A stretch of 64,000 nt of DNA from Colwellia sp. RSH04 (GCF_003545765.1 NZ_QXIO01000008.1:62001-126000), one strand, 5' to 3'; positions 41,068-51,455 are shown, counted from the stretch's first letter. Notes: generated by a model not told the origin, from the letters alone. Program-made: numbers and translations.

Positions 41068-42900
41068 ATGAAAATTTCAAAGTTTGCTAGTTCGTTAGTT
41101 GCCGTAGCAGTATCAACAGTTTTTACAGCACAAGCTGCCGATGATAGATACATTATTCAAGTTGATAATAGTAAGAAAGGTGTTGTGAAAGCCCTTGCTA
41201 AAAAATTAGGTGGCGACTTAAAGGTTGACGGTAATGGGTTTATCGCAGCTTCATTTAACGGAAAAAGTTTAGATGACGTAAAGGGCATTTTGAATAATCC
41301 TCATATTAAGGTAATTGAAGAAGATCAACGTCGTATGCCATCTGCAGCATATAGTGATGATGCAGGAAACCCAATGACTTCACAGCTAACTCCTTACGCT
41401 GTTTACCAATCACAAGCAAACCAAGTTAACTTTAATGCTTCTGCTGGCATGAAAGTATGTGTTATAGATTCAGGTTTAGATCGTTCAAATCCTGATTTTG
41501 AGTGGAATAATATTTCAGGTGATAACGACTCAGGCACTGGCAATTGGGATGAGCATGGTGGTCCTCACGGCACACACGTAGCTGGTACCATCGGTGCTGC
41601 AGATAATAATGTCGGCGTTGTAGGTATGGCTCCTGGCGTTGATATGCATATTGTAAAAGTATTTAATGCTGATGGTTGGGGTTACTCTTCAGATTTAGCT
41701 CATGCTGCTGATAAATGTAGTGCAGCAGGCGCAAACATTATTAGCATGAGCCTTGGTGGTGGAGGAGCAAACAGCACTGAAGAAAATGCATTTGACGCTT
41801 TCACAAATAATGGTGGATTAGTATTAGCAGCAGCTGGTAACGATGGTAATAATGTGCGTTCATTTCCAGCAGGTTACTCATCAGTAATGATGATTGGCGC
41901 TAATGATGCAGACAATAATATTGCTGATTTCTCACAATACCCTAGTTGTACAACAACTTCGGGCAAAGGTAGAAGACAAACTACAACTACAGATGAAACA
42001 ATTTGTGTTGAAGTAACAGCTGGCGGCGTAGATACGTTATCAACTTACCCAGCAGGTATGGCAACAAGTGCGTCTATGTCTGCTGATGGTCAAGCTTTTG
42101 CTTCTTCGTCAATGGAAAACTCTGGCAGTGTATCGGGTAATACTTACTTTATGGGCACAGCTGAAGCTACTGACTCTGGTGCAAATGGTAATATATGTCT
42201 AATTGACCGCGGAAACATTTCATTCCACGATAAAGTTCAAAATTGTGAAAACTCTGGTGGTATTGGCGCAGTTATTATTAATAATGAAGCGGGTATGTTA
42301 TACGCTACATTAGGCGATACTAACACAACGTCTATTCCAGCAGTAGGAGCCGCATTTGAAGACCGCACTGCATTACTTTCAGCTTCAACTGCAAATATTA
42401 CTATTGGTACAAGTGATTATGGCTTTATGAGCGGTACATCAATGGCAACACCAGCTGTTTCTGGTATTGCAGCTCTAGTCTGGTCAAATCATAATGGTTG
42501 TACAGGGACTGAAATTCGTGAGGCGCTCAAAGCAACTGCACAAGATTCAGGTGCAGCAGGACATGATGTGTATTTTGGTAGTGGTATTGTTAAAGCAAAA
42601 GCAGCTAGTGATTACTTAACGGCAAATGGTTGTGGCGGTGGCGTTACGCCTCCTCCGACTGGTGGTGATATCACGTTAAGTATCTCTACATCAACAGCTA
42701 AGCGTAAAACAAATGTAACTTTATCTTGGGCTGATGCTTCTACAGCTAATGTAGACATTATCCGCAATGGCTCTTTAGTTGCAACAACTGCAAATGATGG
42801 TTCATACACTGAAAGCTTTAGAAAATCAGGTTCTTATACTTATAAAGTATGTGATCAAGGAACAAATAATTGTTCTAATGAACAGTCTGTTTCGTTTTAA
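41068..42900 (+). CDS. secreted S8 subtilisin-like protease with PA insert and C-terminal Ig-like domain
   Basis: 610 residues from ATG 41068 (ribosome site GGTGGAG); an in-frame GTG at 41056 overlaps that site. Signal peptide ends about residue 24 (TAQAA), I9 propeptide to about 95, catalytic triad D134 (CVIDSG), H167 (HGTHVAG), S458 (SGTSMATP). A PA domain lies about 350-440 (ICLIDRGNISFHDKV). After a PPPTGG linker there is a ~75-residue fibronectin/Ig-like domain (VTLSWADASTANVDI). Terminator follows. No PPC domains, unlike its divergent neighbour. Confidence 0.93.
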   Translation: MKISKFASSLVAVAVSTVFTAQAADDRYIIQVDNSKKGVVKALAKKLGGDLKVDGNGFIAASFNGKSLDDVKGILNNPHIKVIEEDQRRMPSAAYSDDAGNPMTSQLTPYAVYQSQANQVNFNASAGMKVCVIDSGLDRSNPDFEWNNISGDNDSGTGNWDEHGGPHGTHVAGTIGAADNNVGVVGMAPGVDMHIVKVFNADGWGYSSDLAHAADKCSAAGANIISMSLGGGGANSTEENAFDAFTNNGGLVLAAAGNDGNNVRSFPAGYSSVMMIGANDADNNIADFSQYPSCTTTSGKGRRQTTTTDETICVEVTAGGVDTLSTYPAGMATSASMSADGQAFASSSMENSGSVSGNTYFMGTAEATDSGANGNICLIDRGNISFHDKVQNCENSGGIGAVIINNEAGMLYATLGDTNTTSIPAVGAAFEDRTALLSASTANITIGTSDYGFMSGTSMATPAVSGIAALVWSNHNGCTGTEIREALKATAQDSGAAGHDVYFGSGIVKAKAASDYLTANGCGGGVTPPPTGGDITLSISTSTAKRKTNVTLSWADASTANVDIIRNGSLVATTANDGSYTESFRKSGSYTYKVCDQGTNNCSNEQSVSF

Positions 42901-42917
42901 GTAAGAAACACTGCACT

Positions 42918-42952
42918 TATCCAGCTTACTTCTCGTAAGCTGGATATTTTTG
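42918..42952 (+). terminator. intrinsic terminator after subtilase
   Basis: Twelve-bp perfect stem TATCCAGCTTAC / GTAAGCTGGATA, 5-nt loop, then TTTTTG. Confidence 0.9.
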
Positions 42953-43145
42953 TTTTAGTAACCCCAAATATGCTATTTATTGCAATTATGTTTGCTTTGT
43001 TATTGACATGTGAGGGTGATACTCGGTAAGTTAAAGCTAGTAACTAAAGGTTTACTTTATTTTAACAAGTGAGCATGTACGTTATATAACACGGGTCTTG
43101 TAAGTAATAAGCAGTAGATTAGTGTACTTACCATAGGGGAAAAAT

Positions 43146-44843
43146 ATGTTGTTTGAATCTTATAAAAGATTTGTAAAGCCTTTAATAATATTAACAATTA
43201 TAAGTTTGGCAACAGGAAGTTATGTCTTAACAAGGATAAGTCATCAAGAAAGTACAACCCAATCTTATATTCTTAGTGCAAAAGATTTTTCTTTATTAAA
43301 AGAAGATGTTGCTTCATTAGGGCTAACTCCATCCCATGAATTAGCCATTATTAATGCGCTGGCTATAGAATTATCTAAACAACAATTAACTTTACTTCAA
43401 GATAAAGTGGAGCTATTTGTTACGCCTAACTATCAAGTTAAATTAGCTTACGCAAATAATGGTTGGAGAAAAGGTCAACGACGTTGGCAGCCAAAAGCAG
43501 CAGTAAATCAAGTTATCGATGCTACATCAGCCCATCAAGTAAGAAACTTCGGAGATGCGGTAACGATAGGTTTCTTAGATACAGGTTTAGATCAACTTTC
43601 AGGCTTATCTACTGATTTATATGGTAAAGATAAAGCTTGGGGAACTTATGATGCAATTAATAATACCTTGCATAATTATGACGATGAAGCTAACGGTCAT
43701 GGAACGCATGTAGCTAGTATTGCAGGTAATAGTGATTTTGATATTAACGGGAAGCTTTATGGGGTTGCTCCAAATGCTTCTATTGTAGGTATTAAAGCAT
43801 TTGATTATGAAGGTAAGGCGACCTATGCAGATGTTATTCGTGGCATTGAATGGGCAATTCAAGTTAAAGACCAAATAAATTTACGTATATTAAATATGTC
43901 ATTTAGTGGTCCTGTTAGATCACTTTATTGGCAAGACCCGTTAAACCAAGCAGTGATGAAAGCTTGGCAATCGGGCATTGTTGTAATCGCATCTTCTGGA
44001 AATAAAGGGCCTGAACCCATGACTGTGGGCGTACCAGGGAATGTGCCTTACATTATTACTGTAGGAGCAATGACTGACTTTTATACAGAGTCAAATACTC
44101 AAGACGATAAACTCGCGAGCTTTAGTTCAGCAGGGCCTACGCCTTCGGGTTTTGTTAAGCCTGATATACTGGCACCCGGCGGTCATATCTCAGGTTTAAT
44201 GTCATTTGATTCTGAAATTGTAACTCAACATCCTGAGTTTCATGATGGTGGACGTTACTTTGAAATGTCAGGCACATCACAAGCTGCTGGTGTAATTTCA
44301 GGTGTAGTGGCATTAATGTTAACAGATAACCCAAACTTGTCACCTGATGATGTGAAATGCAGATTGATGGACAGTGCTCATCACGCTTTAGACAACAATG
44401 GAAAACTGGCATACAGTGTATTTCAGCAAGGTGCTGGTGTAGTGAATGCAAAAGACGCTATTGAAAGCAGTGCTTTTGGATGTGCAAATCAATCATTAAA
44501 TATTGCTAAAGATTTAGCTGGTGAAAATCATTTCTTTGGACCTGCAAATATAGATGAAAATGGTAATTTTTATATTGAAGGTTTGGGTGAGGAGTATGTT
44601 TGGCAGCATAACCAGAAGTTAATTGATGGTAGTGGTTTAATTTGGAAAAATCATTTTGTTTCGGATGGTTTAATTTGGAAAAACTCTGCAACTACAGATG
44701 GTTTGATTTGGAAAAATAATTTCGAAACAAAAGTTTTAGTTTGGGATGAACAGGCTTTAGTTGATGGTCTTATATGGAAGAATAACCTGCAAGGGAGTGA
44801 AGCCGCTACAATCGCAGTTAATAACTGGGTTGATCAAGAATAG
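43146..44843 (+). CDS. S8 subtilisin-like protease with C-terminal 11-residue GLIWKN repeats
   Basis: 565 residues. An N-terminal hydrophobic segment (about 10-30) acts as signal or anchor. The S8 domain has D145 (FLDTG), H185 (GHGTHVAS) and S378 (SGTSQAAG, Gln instead of the usual Met after Ser). The last ~80 residues contain five 11-residue units of the type GLIWKNxxxxD (44634-44798), ending in NNWVDQE. The repeats are not PPC or fibronectin domains. Terminator follows 18 bp later. Confidence 0.9.
   Translation: MLFESYKRFVKPLIILTIISLATGSYVLTRISHQESTTQSYILSAKDFSLLKEDVASLGLTPSHELAIINALAIELSKQQLTLLQDKVELFVTPNYQVKLAYANNGWRKGQRRWQPKAAVNQVIDATSAHQVRNFGDAVTIGFLDTGLDQLSGLSTDLYGKDKAWGTYDAINNTLHNYDDEANGHGTHVASIAGNSDFDINGKLYGVAPNASIVGIKAFDYEGKATYADVIRGIEWAIQVKDQINLRILNMSFSGPVRSLYWQDPLNQAVMKAWQSGIVVIASSGNKGPEPMTVGVPGNVPYIITVGAMTDFYTESNTQDDKLASFSSAGPTPSGFVKPDILAPGGHISGLMSFDSEIVTQHPEFHDGGRYFEMSGTSQAAGVISGVVALMLTDNPNLSPDDVKCRLMDSAHHALDNNGKLAYSVFQQGAGVVNAKDAIESSAFGCANQSLNIAKDLAGENHFFGPANIDENGNFYIEGLGEEYVWQHNQKLIDGSGLIWKNHFVSDGLIWKNSATTDGLIWKNNFETKVLVWDEQALVDGLIWKNNLQGSEAATIAVNNWVDQE
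44634..44798 (+). repeat. 11-residue tandem protein repeat (33 bp units)
   Basis: Five consecutive units: GLIWKNHFVSD, GLIWKNSATTD, GLIWKNNFETK, VLVWDEQALVD, GLIWKNNLQGS. DNA units are diverged, so this is an old protein-level repeat. Confidence 0.85.
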
Positions 44844-44861
44844 TTATTATCCTTTCCATAT

Positions 44862-44891
44862 AAAAGCCACTACTTGAAGTAGTGGCTTTTT
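44862..44891 (+). terminator. intrinsic terminator after the GLIWKN protease
   Basis: Thirteen-bp stem AAAAGCCACTACT with its complement, TGA loop, T run. It overlaps the upstream candidate start of the next gene, arguing against that start. Confidence 0.9.
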
Positions 44892-44944
44892 CATTTAATA
44901 TAGATTTTTATTTATATTGTTTCTCAGACGTTGGTACAAGCTTC

Positions 44945-47900
44945 GTGAAAAAACTTATCATACTATTATTACTATTTAATCAGAGTACATTTGCTCAAGA
45001 GGTAAAGTTATTCAAAAGGTTCAATGTAGATAATCCAATGTCTTACCTTTTTGTTAGAACATTAGCTCAGGATAAAAATGGATTTATGTGGGTAGGGTCA
45101 CAAGAAGGATTACATCGGTTTGATGGTTACCATTATATGAGCTTTCATCATGATACAAACTTATCTAGCTCTTTAAGCTCAAATGTTGTTAGTAGTATTA
45201 TTATAAATAAACGCGATGAACTTTGGGTTGGAACGCGAGGAGGAGGTTTAAACCTTTACCAAGAAAAAAGTCAAGATTTTATACACTTTTCAACGAAAAA
45301 CAAAAGCTTACCATTATCAAATGATAGTGTGAATACACTATATGAAAGCAATGACGGCAACCTTTGGGTTGGTACTGACAATGGTATCAATATTATTTAC
45401 CCAGAAGAGGGTAAATGGCGGGTTAAACAAATTCACCAAGAATTAGGAAACCCTAATAGCTTATCGCACAATACTGTGCATGCCATTACTGAAATTGAAG
45501 ATAATCGAGTATTGGTTGGTACAAATGGTGGTGGAATCTCTGTCTTTGATAAAAAAGGAAATTTTTTAACAACACTAACTTACCAATCACAGGAAAAAAA
45601 TATCGGTAATGATCAATTTATTAATGCTCTGCTTTCAGATAAGCAAGGATACGTTTGGATTGGTACTGTTGATAATGGCTTAATAAGGTATCACCCTAAA
45701 GATAAAAAATTTAAGCATTATAAATTTGATATTAGCGATGAAAAATCCATTATTAGTAATACGATTGAAGATGTCTTTCAAGACTCTACTGGGCAAATAT
45801 GGATTGCTACTGATAAAGGTGCATTAATTTACAATGAACTCAATGATAACTTCTTTCGATATAAGCATTCAGCGACAAATCCTTACAGTTTGAGTAATGA
45901 CTTTACTTTAACGTTTTTTGAGGATAGTAATAATTTGATGTGGATAGGCACTATGACAGGTGTTAATCGATGGGATGCTAATATGACTAAATTTAGACAA
46001 TATAGTGTCCAAACACATCCTCAATTACAAAATGACAATATCACCAGTTTTGCTCAAGATAATGAAAGCTCAGTGATCTTTAGTACTTACAGTGGAGGTA
46101 TTTATCGGTTGTCATTATCTGATAATAAAGTTACTCGTATAGATTTTGACAATTACTTTTCATCATTACGCATAATGAAGTTATTTTATGATGGAGATTA
46201 TTTATGGGTGGGAACCCGCTCTTCTGGCTTATTCAAAATAGACTTACAGAGTAAATTAATAACCGCATATAAGCATATTGAAACCGACAATACATCTATT
46301 TCTGCTAATAGTATTACTGATATTTTAAAAGATAGTGATGAAAATCTTTGGGTATCTACTTTTCATCAAGGACTAAATAGACTTAATTCTGATGATAATT
46401 TTACGCGCTTTGCTCATAACAAAAGTAATATTGAACTCGAGCCAAGTAGCAACCATATTTTACATATGTTAGATGATAAACAGGGTGGGCTTTGGCTTGC
46501 GACATATGGTGGAGGATTAAGTCGATTAGATCTAAAAACCATGAAGTTTACTCATATTCGTCATGATGAATCGAAAACTGGAAGTATTTCTAGTGATTTA
46601 TCATGGTTTATGTACCAGGATAGAGATGAAAACTTTTGGGTTGGCACACAAGCTGCTGGACTAAACATAATGAAGCAACATGATATGGAAAATAATCAAT
46701 TTTCATTTCAGTATTTAGATACAAAAGATGGTATGAAAAGTCGAACTGTTTATGGGATATCTCAAGATGATCGTGGCTTCTTATGGTTTAGTACAAATAA
46801 AGGAATATCTCGTTATGATAGTAAAAATTCTCGTTTTAAGCATTTTGGGCTTAGTCATGGGTTAATTGATTTAGATTTCAATCATGGTTCAATTTTTTCT
46901 AGTGCTGATAACACGATATATTTTGGTGCAGGTAAAAGTTTTGTTAGTGTTAACCCAAACGATATTGAAGGTTCTAGGCAAGCACCAGTTGTTCGTTTAA
47001 CAAATATACTAAACTTAAATGAGCCGATTGTTTTTGATGAAAGTTTAAGTGACTTATCCGAAGTTATTTTTAATTATAAGGATCAAGTTCTTTCTTTTGA
47101 GTATGTTGGTTTGAATTATGCCAATCCAGAATCAACGCGATATAAGTATAGATTACTTGGCTTTGATCAACAGTGGGTAAATGCTGATAAATTAAGACGG
47201 GCAACATATACAAATTTACCTCAAGGAAGTTATCAGTTGCAGATTATTGCAGGCAATAGCGATGATGTTTGGAGTAAACCGTATCAATTGAATGTAATTA
47301 TGAAGCCTGCACCTTGGAATACGTGGTGGGCTTATTTTATTTATGTTTCAATAGTTGCTTTTGCTATTTTAATGTATTCACGCTTTTTAAATCGAAAATT
47401 GCTGTTAGAGCAACAACAAAAGCAATTATTAGAGAAACAAGTAGAAGAAAAAACAGAAAAGTATACGCAAAAAAATTCTGAACTAGAGCATGTTAATAAG
47501 CAGTTAGAAAAAGCAGCAACTATCGATAAAGTCACTGGCGTAAAAAGCCGTCGCTATCTGGATATTTACATAGAGCAAGCTAGCCAGTTAATGAATAATA
47601 TTCATCAAAATTTGTTACCTGTTCAGCGTAATATATTGCCTAGGCTTTATATCCTAATGATAAGAATCGATGATCTAGATAATGTAACTAATAGCCAACT
47701 CGTTAACTTAACTGATTTACTGCTTTATAGCCGTAATTCTGATGATTTAGTTATACGCTGGTCAACTGATACTTTTGCTATTATTGGTTATGAAAAAGAA
47801 AATAATGCCGCAGAATTATCTATACGCTTAACGAAGCGACTTGAGGATATTTTGGGGCCTCAAACAACGGTAAGTATGGCGTATTCTTTTTATCCTTTTA

Positions 47901-48100
47901 ACCGTGAGCAGCCTGTTGATGTATCGTGGGATCAAGTCAACGTAATTATTGAGTTAGGGTTAAATTTAGTTAAAGATGAGTCAAACTTGTCTTGGTTAGG
48001 TTTATGTGAGCCTAAAGAGCAGCCATTTAATTACATGAATGTGTTGAAAGTTAATAAGCTTGTCGTGTTAAAGCAGCAAGTCGTAATTAAACAGGGATAA
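44945..48100 (+). CDS. beta-propeller sensor (Reg_prop/Y_Y_Y) with degenerate GGDEF domain
   Basis: About 1051 residues from GTG 44945, giving a clean signal peptide (KKLIILLLLFNQSTFA); the in-frame GTG at 44882 lies in a terminator stem. Repeated two-component-regulator propeller units (MWVGSQEGLHRFDG, LWVGTRGGGLNLY and about a dozen more) fill residues 30-680. A Y_Y_Y domain (about 700-785), one membrane helix (WWAYFIYVSIVAFAILMYS), a coiled coil and a C-terminal GGDEF-like domain follow. The active motif reads RWSTDTF instead of RYGGDEF, so cyclase activity is not expected. Convergent with the kinase at 48118 (17-bp gap). Confidence 0.88.
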   Translation: MKKLIILLLLFNQSTFAQEVKLFKRFNVDNPMSYLFVRTLAQDKNGFMWVGSQEGLHRFDGYHYMSFHHDTNLSSSLSSNVVSSIIINKRDELWVGTRGGGLNLYQEKSQDFIHFSTKNKSLPLSNDSVNTLYESNDGNLWVGTDNGINIIYPEEGKWRVKQIHQELGNPNSLSHNTVHAITEIEDNRVLVGTNGGGISVFDKKGNFLTTLTYQSQEKNIGNDQFINALLSDKQGYVWIGTVDNGLIRYHPKDKKFKHYKFDISDEKSIISNTIEDVFQDSTGQIWIATDKGALIYNELNDNFFRYKHSATNPYSLSNDFTLTFFEDSNNLMWIGTMTGVNRWDANMTKFRQYSVQTHPQLQNDNITSFAQDNESSVIFSTYSGGIYRLSLSDNKVTRIDFDNYFSSLRIMKLFYDGDYLWVGTRSSGLFKIDLQSKLITAYKHIETDNTSISANSITDILKDSDENLWVSTFHQGLNRLNSDDNFTRFAHNKSNIELEPSSNHILHMLDDKQGGLWLATYGGGLSRLDLKTMKFTHIRHDESKTGSISSDLSWFMYQDRDENFWVGTQAAGLNIMKQHDMENNQFSFQYLDTKDGMKSRTVYGISQDDRGFLWFSTNKGISRYDSKNSRFKHFGLSHGLIDLDFNHGSIFSSADNTIYFGAGKSFVSVNPNDIEGSRQAPVVRLTNILNLNEPIVFDESLSDLSEVIFNYKDQVLSFEYVGLNYANPESTRYKYRLLGFDQQWVNADKLRRATYTNLPQGSYQLQIIAGNSDDVWSKPYQLNVIMKPAPWNTWWAYFIYVSIVAFAILMYSRFLNRKLLLEQQQKQLLEKQVEEKTEKYTQKNSELEHVNKQLEKAATIDKVTGVKSRRYLDIYIEQASQLMNNIHQNLLPVQRNILPRLYILMIRIDDLDNVTNSQLVNLTDLLLYSRNSDDLVIRWSTDTFAIIGYEKENNAAELSIRLTKRLEDILGPQTTVSMAYSFYPFNREQPVDVSWDQVNVIIELGLNLVKDESNLSWLGLCEPKEQPFNYMNVLKVNKLVVLKQQVVIKQG

Positions 48101-48117
48101 TATAACAAAAATAGTAA

Positions 48118-51108
48118 TCAACTGGATTCCACGTGCTTCTGTTGGAATTGTTTTGGTGTACAGCCGAAACTTTCTTTGAAGCACCTTCCAAAATAAGTTT
48201 GTGACGAGAAGCCTACATCTAATGCAATACGTCCTATTTGTGTTCCACTTTTTAATAATGCTTGTGCTTTTCTTAAGCGAAACTCTTTAATGAAGTTATT
48301 AGGTGTTGTCCCTAATAGTACTTTTATTTTTCGTTGTAGTTGTCTTTCACTCATGGCCATTTCATTGGCTAAATGAGATATTCCTAGCTCTGTTTCAGCA
48401 TACATTTCTGCGGTAATTTGCTCCAATTTTGATAAAAATTGTTCATTGATTGAATCTGTGTTGTGATCGTTTTCTAATAAATAGGCGACATTTTGATGTG
48501 ATGTTTCTTTTCTTTCTTCTTTTTGTGTATTAGCAATTTTTTGCTGAAAGCTTTGTTGAAGCTGTTTTCTATTTACGATTAAGTTGTCAATTCTCACTAA
48601 AAGCTCTTGTTGGTTAAAAGGTTTACTTAAGTAATCATCAGCTTGTAAATTTAATCCATGTAATCGACTATCAAGATCAGACCTTGCAGTTAATAATATA
48701 ATTGGAATATGTGAAGTAATATCGTTGTCTTTCAATTGTTTTAATACTTCAAAACCGTCGATACCAGTCAGCATAATATCGCAAACAATTAAATCTGGCA
48801 GGTACTCTTCAGCTAATGTTAAACCCAGTTCTCCACTGCTCGCTAATAAACAATGATGTTTTTGTTCGATAACTTGCTTAATATGGCCTTGCATATCTAA
48901 GTTATCTTCGATCACTAATATCACTTGTTGTGAATGATCTGTTTGTTTATTTATTTGTTCTTTTTGTTCAACCAATAATGATGATACTTCATTTTCAGAA
49001 ATACTCATTGGGAGAGAACTTTCAATTTTTACGGGTTGTGCAAGTGGTATTGAAAGAGAAAATTTGCTTCCTTGGTTGTATTCACTGACTAAATTAATGC
49101 GCCATTGATGTGCTTTAACTAACTCGTTTACTAGAGACAATCCAATACCTACACCGAAAATTGCTTGGTTCTTATCGTCATCGGCGCGCTGAAAACGATC
49201 AAATATTTTAGCTTGGGAGGCTTTATTAATACCAATACCAGTATCTATTACATCTAGAATAATTGTGTCTTTATCTTGATAGGCGTTAACTTTTATTTGG
49301 CCGCCTGAAGGGGTGTATTTTATTGCATTTGCTAATAAGTTAAATATTATTTTTTCAAAAGCTTGAGCATCACATTCTAACCAAAGATCATCCCCAATAT
49401 TTGCATCATAGGTTAAGTTACTTTGTGTAGCTAATCTTGAAAATGAATCTGAGGGCATAGACATTAAGGTACTTAGCCTGTAAGTCGACAGTGTTAATGA
49501 TGGATTGTCTGTTAGGCGAGATAATTCTAGTAATTGCTCCACCATGCGCACTAATCTTAACCCATTACGTTTTGCCGTAGTGAGCTCTTCATTTTCTTGC
49601 TGAGTTTTTGCATCAATTAAATACCTATCTAATATTCCATTGATAATTGTTAGTGGAGTTCGAAATTCATGAGAAATATTTGCGATGAATTTATCTTTTA
49701 ATTCAAGTGTTTGTTTTTCAGCTAATTTCCTTGCTGTTAAGTTAATAAAGGTGATAACAATTAAAGGCTGCTCCTCTCTTTCTGCCCATTGTAACTCTAC
49801 TTGAACTGGAAACTCTGAGCTGTCAGTTCGTTTTGCAGTACACTCAATAGAAATACCGTTATCTTTTCTTTGTAAGGCATAAACATTACTTTTAAAACTA
49901 AAGAAGTAATGCATTTTATCATCGAGTGAAAATAAATTAGCAATTTCAGAGTTTAATAACTCTTGCTCTAAGCATTGAAATATTTGTACCGCAGCAGGAT
50001 TTGCAGATAAAACTTTGCCTTTAACTGAGCAGGTTAATATAGCATTGTTAGATGCGTTCACAATGGCTTTATCTTTGCTGTGAACCAACGAATTGTTAAG
50101 TTGAGTATTTAAGGTTTTTAGGGAGTGCTGTTCATCACTAAGGGTTTCTATGTGCTTCTTTAATTTGAGATGAATTTTCTTTCTATTATACAAAGAAAGA
50201 GAAGTTAAAGTGATGGCTATGAATAGCCATATAATAATAAGACCAGACTGGTAACTGGTTTGTACTAAATAAATCAATGAAAACTCAATACCAACTATAT
50301 GTATCACGATTAAGCTTACTGAAAGCATTAAAATGTATATTTCGGTTTGAGGTACTTGTCTATATGTTACAGGTTTACTTTTTTGTATAAGAGAAAGGTT
50401 TGCAGCAAATAATAGTGCGCAATAGGGCAATAGCTGTATTGAGCTATTGAAAAAATATTCTGTGTTGGCTATTTGATAAAACATGATGAAGCTTATTGTT
50501 TCATTGAGGAGAATCGCGATAGCCCCGAAAGTCATTAAGCCATAGGTTTTATACCAAAAGTTATGCTGACTGGCGATTGTTAAAACACTTAAGCGAATAA
50601 CAATAAATAAAGTAATACAAAGATTAAATGATATTGATGGCAAATGAGTTTGGTATTTTTGTTCTGCAAATTCAAATGGCATGATAATAAAATAACAAAA
50701 ACAAAGGACAGAAAAGCATATAGCAGGTACCTTTCCACTTATATGTTTATTTTGTGCATTTCCTGATAAGTGAGGAGTACTTTCTATGGCGAGTAAAATG
50801 AAAAAGTAACTGAGTAACGTTGTAAAGTCTTTAAAAAAAAAGGAAAGCGAAACTTGATTGTACAGGCCAATAAAAGAAGGTATTGAGGCTGAAATAATCG
50901 CTAAGCTAAAAAACTGCCAAAACTGTATCAAACTTCTAGACTGACTGTGTTTATACGCGATTACTGTAAAAACAAAGCATAAAAGTTGAATTATCAAAAT
51001 AGCGTATTGTTTAACATTTGTTGCAGAAGACTCCAGAACATAACCATATGGGAACAAAGTAAGTATAACTGCAATACATAATGCGAAGTTTCTAAAGTTT
51101 TTTGGCAA
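48118..51108 (-). CDS. hybrid sensor histidine kinase/response regulator with AraC output domain
   Basis: 996 residues. Eight or so N-terminal hydrophobic segments (about 1-310) form the membrane sensor, followed by a coiled coil and a PAS domain (about 345-465). HisKA has phospho-acceptor H480 (ISHEFRTP), HATPase has ANAIKYTPSGG and GVGIGLSLV. A receiver domain follows with D777 (IVCDIML) and Lys in YLSKPF, and an AraC-type HTH ends the protein (about 885-990, IALDVGFSSQTYFGRCFKE). All phosphorelay residues are intact. Probably acts as a one-protein signalling system on unknown targets. Confidence 0.93.
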   Translation of the reverse strand: MPKNFRNFALCIAVILTLFPYGYVLESSATNVKQYAILIIQLLCFVFTVIAYKHSQSRSLIQFWQFFSLAIISASIPSFIGLYNQVSLSFFFKDFTTLLSYFFILLAIESTPHLSGNAQNKHISGKVPAICFSVLCFCYFIIMPFEFAEQKYQTHLPSISFNLCITLFIVIRLSVLTIASQHNFWYKTYGLMTFGAIAILLNETISFIMFYQIANTEYFFNSSIQLLPYCALLFAANLSLIQKSKPVTYRQVPQTEIYILMLSVSLIVIHIVGIEFSLIYLVQTSYQSGLIIIWLFIAITLTSLSLYNRKKIHLKLKKHIETLSDEQHSLKTLNTQLNNSLVHSKDKAIVNASNNAILTCSVKGKVLSANPAAVQIFQCLEQELLNSEIANLFSLDDKMHYFFSFKSNVYALQRKDNGISIECTAKRTDSSEFPVQVELQWAEREEQPLIVITFINLTARKLAEKQTLELKDKFIANISHEFRTPLTIINGILDRYLIDAKTQQENEELTTAKRNGLRLVRMVEQLLELSRLTDNPSLTLSTYRLSTLMSMPSDSFSRLATQSNLTYDANIGDDLWLECDAQAFEKIIFNLLANAIKYTPSGGQIKVNAYQDKDTIILDVIDTGIGINKASQAKIFDRFQRADDDKNQAIFGVGIGLSLVNELVKAHQWRINLVSEYNQGSKFSLSIPLAQPVKIESSLPMSISENEVSSLLVEQKEQINKQTDHSQQVILVIEDNLDMQGHIKQVIEQKHHCLLASSGELGLTLAEEYLPDLIVCDIMLTGIDGFEVLKQLKDNDITSHIPIILLTARSDLDSRLHGLNLQADDYLSKPFNQQELLVRIDNLIVNRKQLQQSFQQKIANTQKEERKETSHQNVAYLLENDHNTDSINEQFLSKLEQITAEMYAETELGISHLANEMAMSERQLQRKIKVLLGTTPNNFIKEFRLRKAQALLKSGTQIGRIALDVGFSSQTYFGRCFKESFGCTPKQFQQKHVESS

Positions 51109-51455
51109 TGCTTAAATCCAGATAAAATATTTTGAAAAGTTAACGTTTTATTTGTGAAATTTTAACCTTTAATTGTTAACTTACTATACATTATTTTAAC
51201 AAAACAAGCGGCTAAGTAAGACTTTTAGCTTATTTTAATAAGTTTAACTTCAGTATTTCTGTAAACTATGTAAGACATGTCGCACAAGGTCGTGAGATAT
51301 GTTGGCAATTGATGTTGAAAAACCGAAGGTTTTTATTTCTATCTTATTGTTTTGTATAGGGTTGTTATTGTTTTGCTTTTGTTACATTCATATTACAACT
51401 AAGTTTTTAGTTATATCATGCTTCTCGCATTTTGAAATAGGTGTATTATTAATAC
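51109..51455 (+). promoter_or_regulatory. upstream region of the CsrB-like RNA with a GacA/UvrY-type box
   Basis: TGTAAG-ACATGT-CGCACA at 51269-51286 matches the Gac box TGTAAG-N6-CTTACA in 10 of 12 positions and sits about 170-190 bp before the expected RNA start, the usual distance. TATTAT at 51444-51449 is a possible -10. A 74-codon open frame here (51299-51523) runs into the RNA and is not considered a gene. Confidence 0.6.

Noticed and set aside
44882-44944. Upstream GTG start for the propeller sensor
   Set aside because: It lies in the terminator stem of the preceding gene and would bury the signal peptide.
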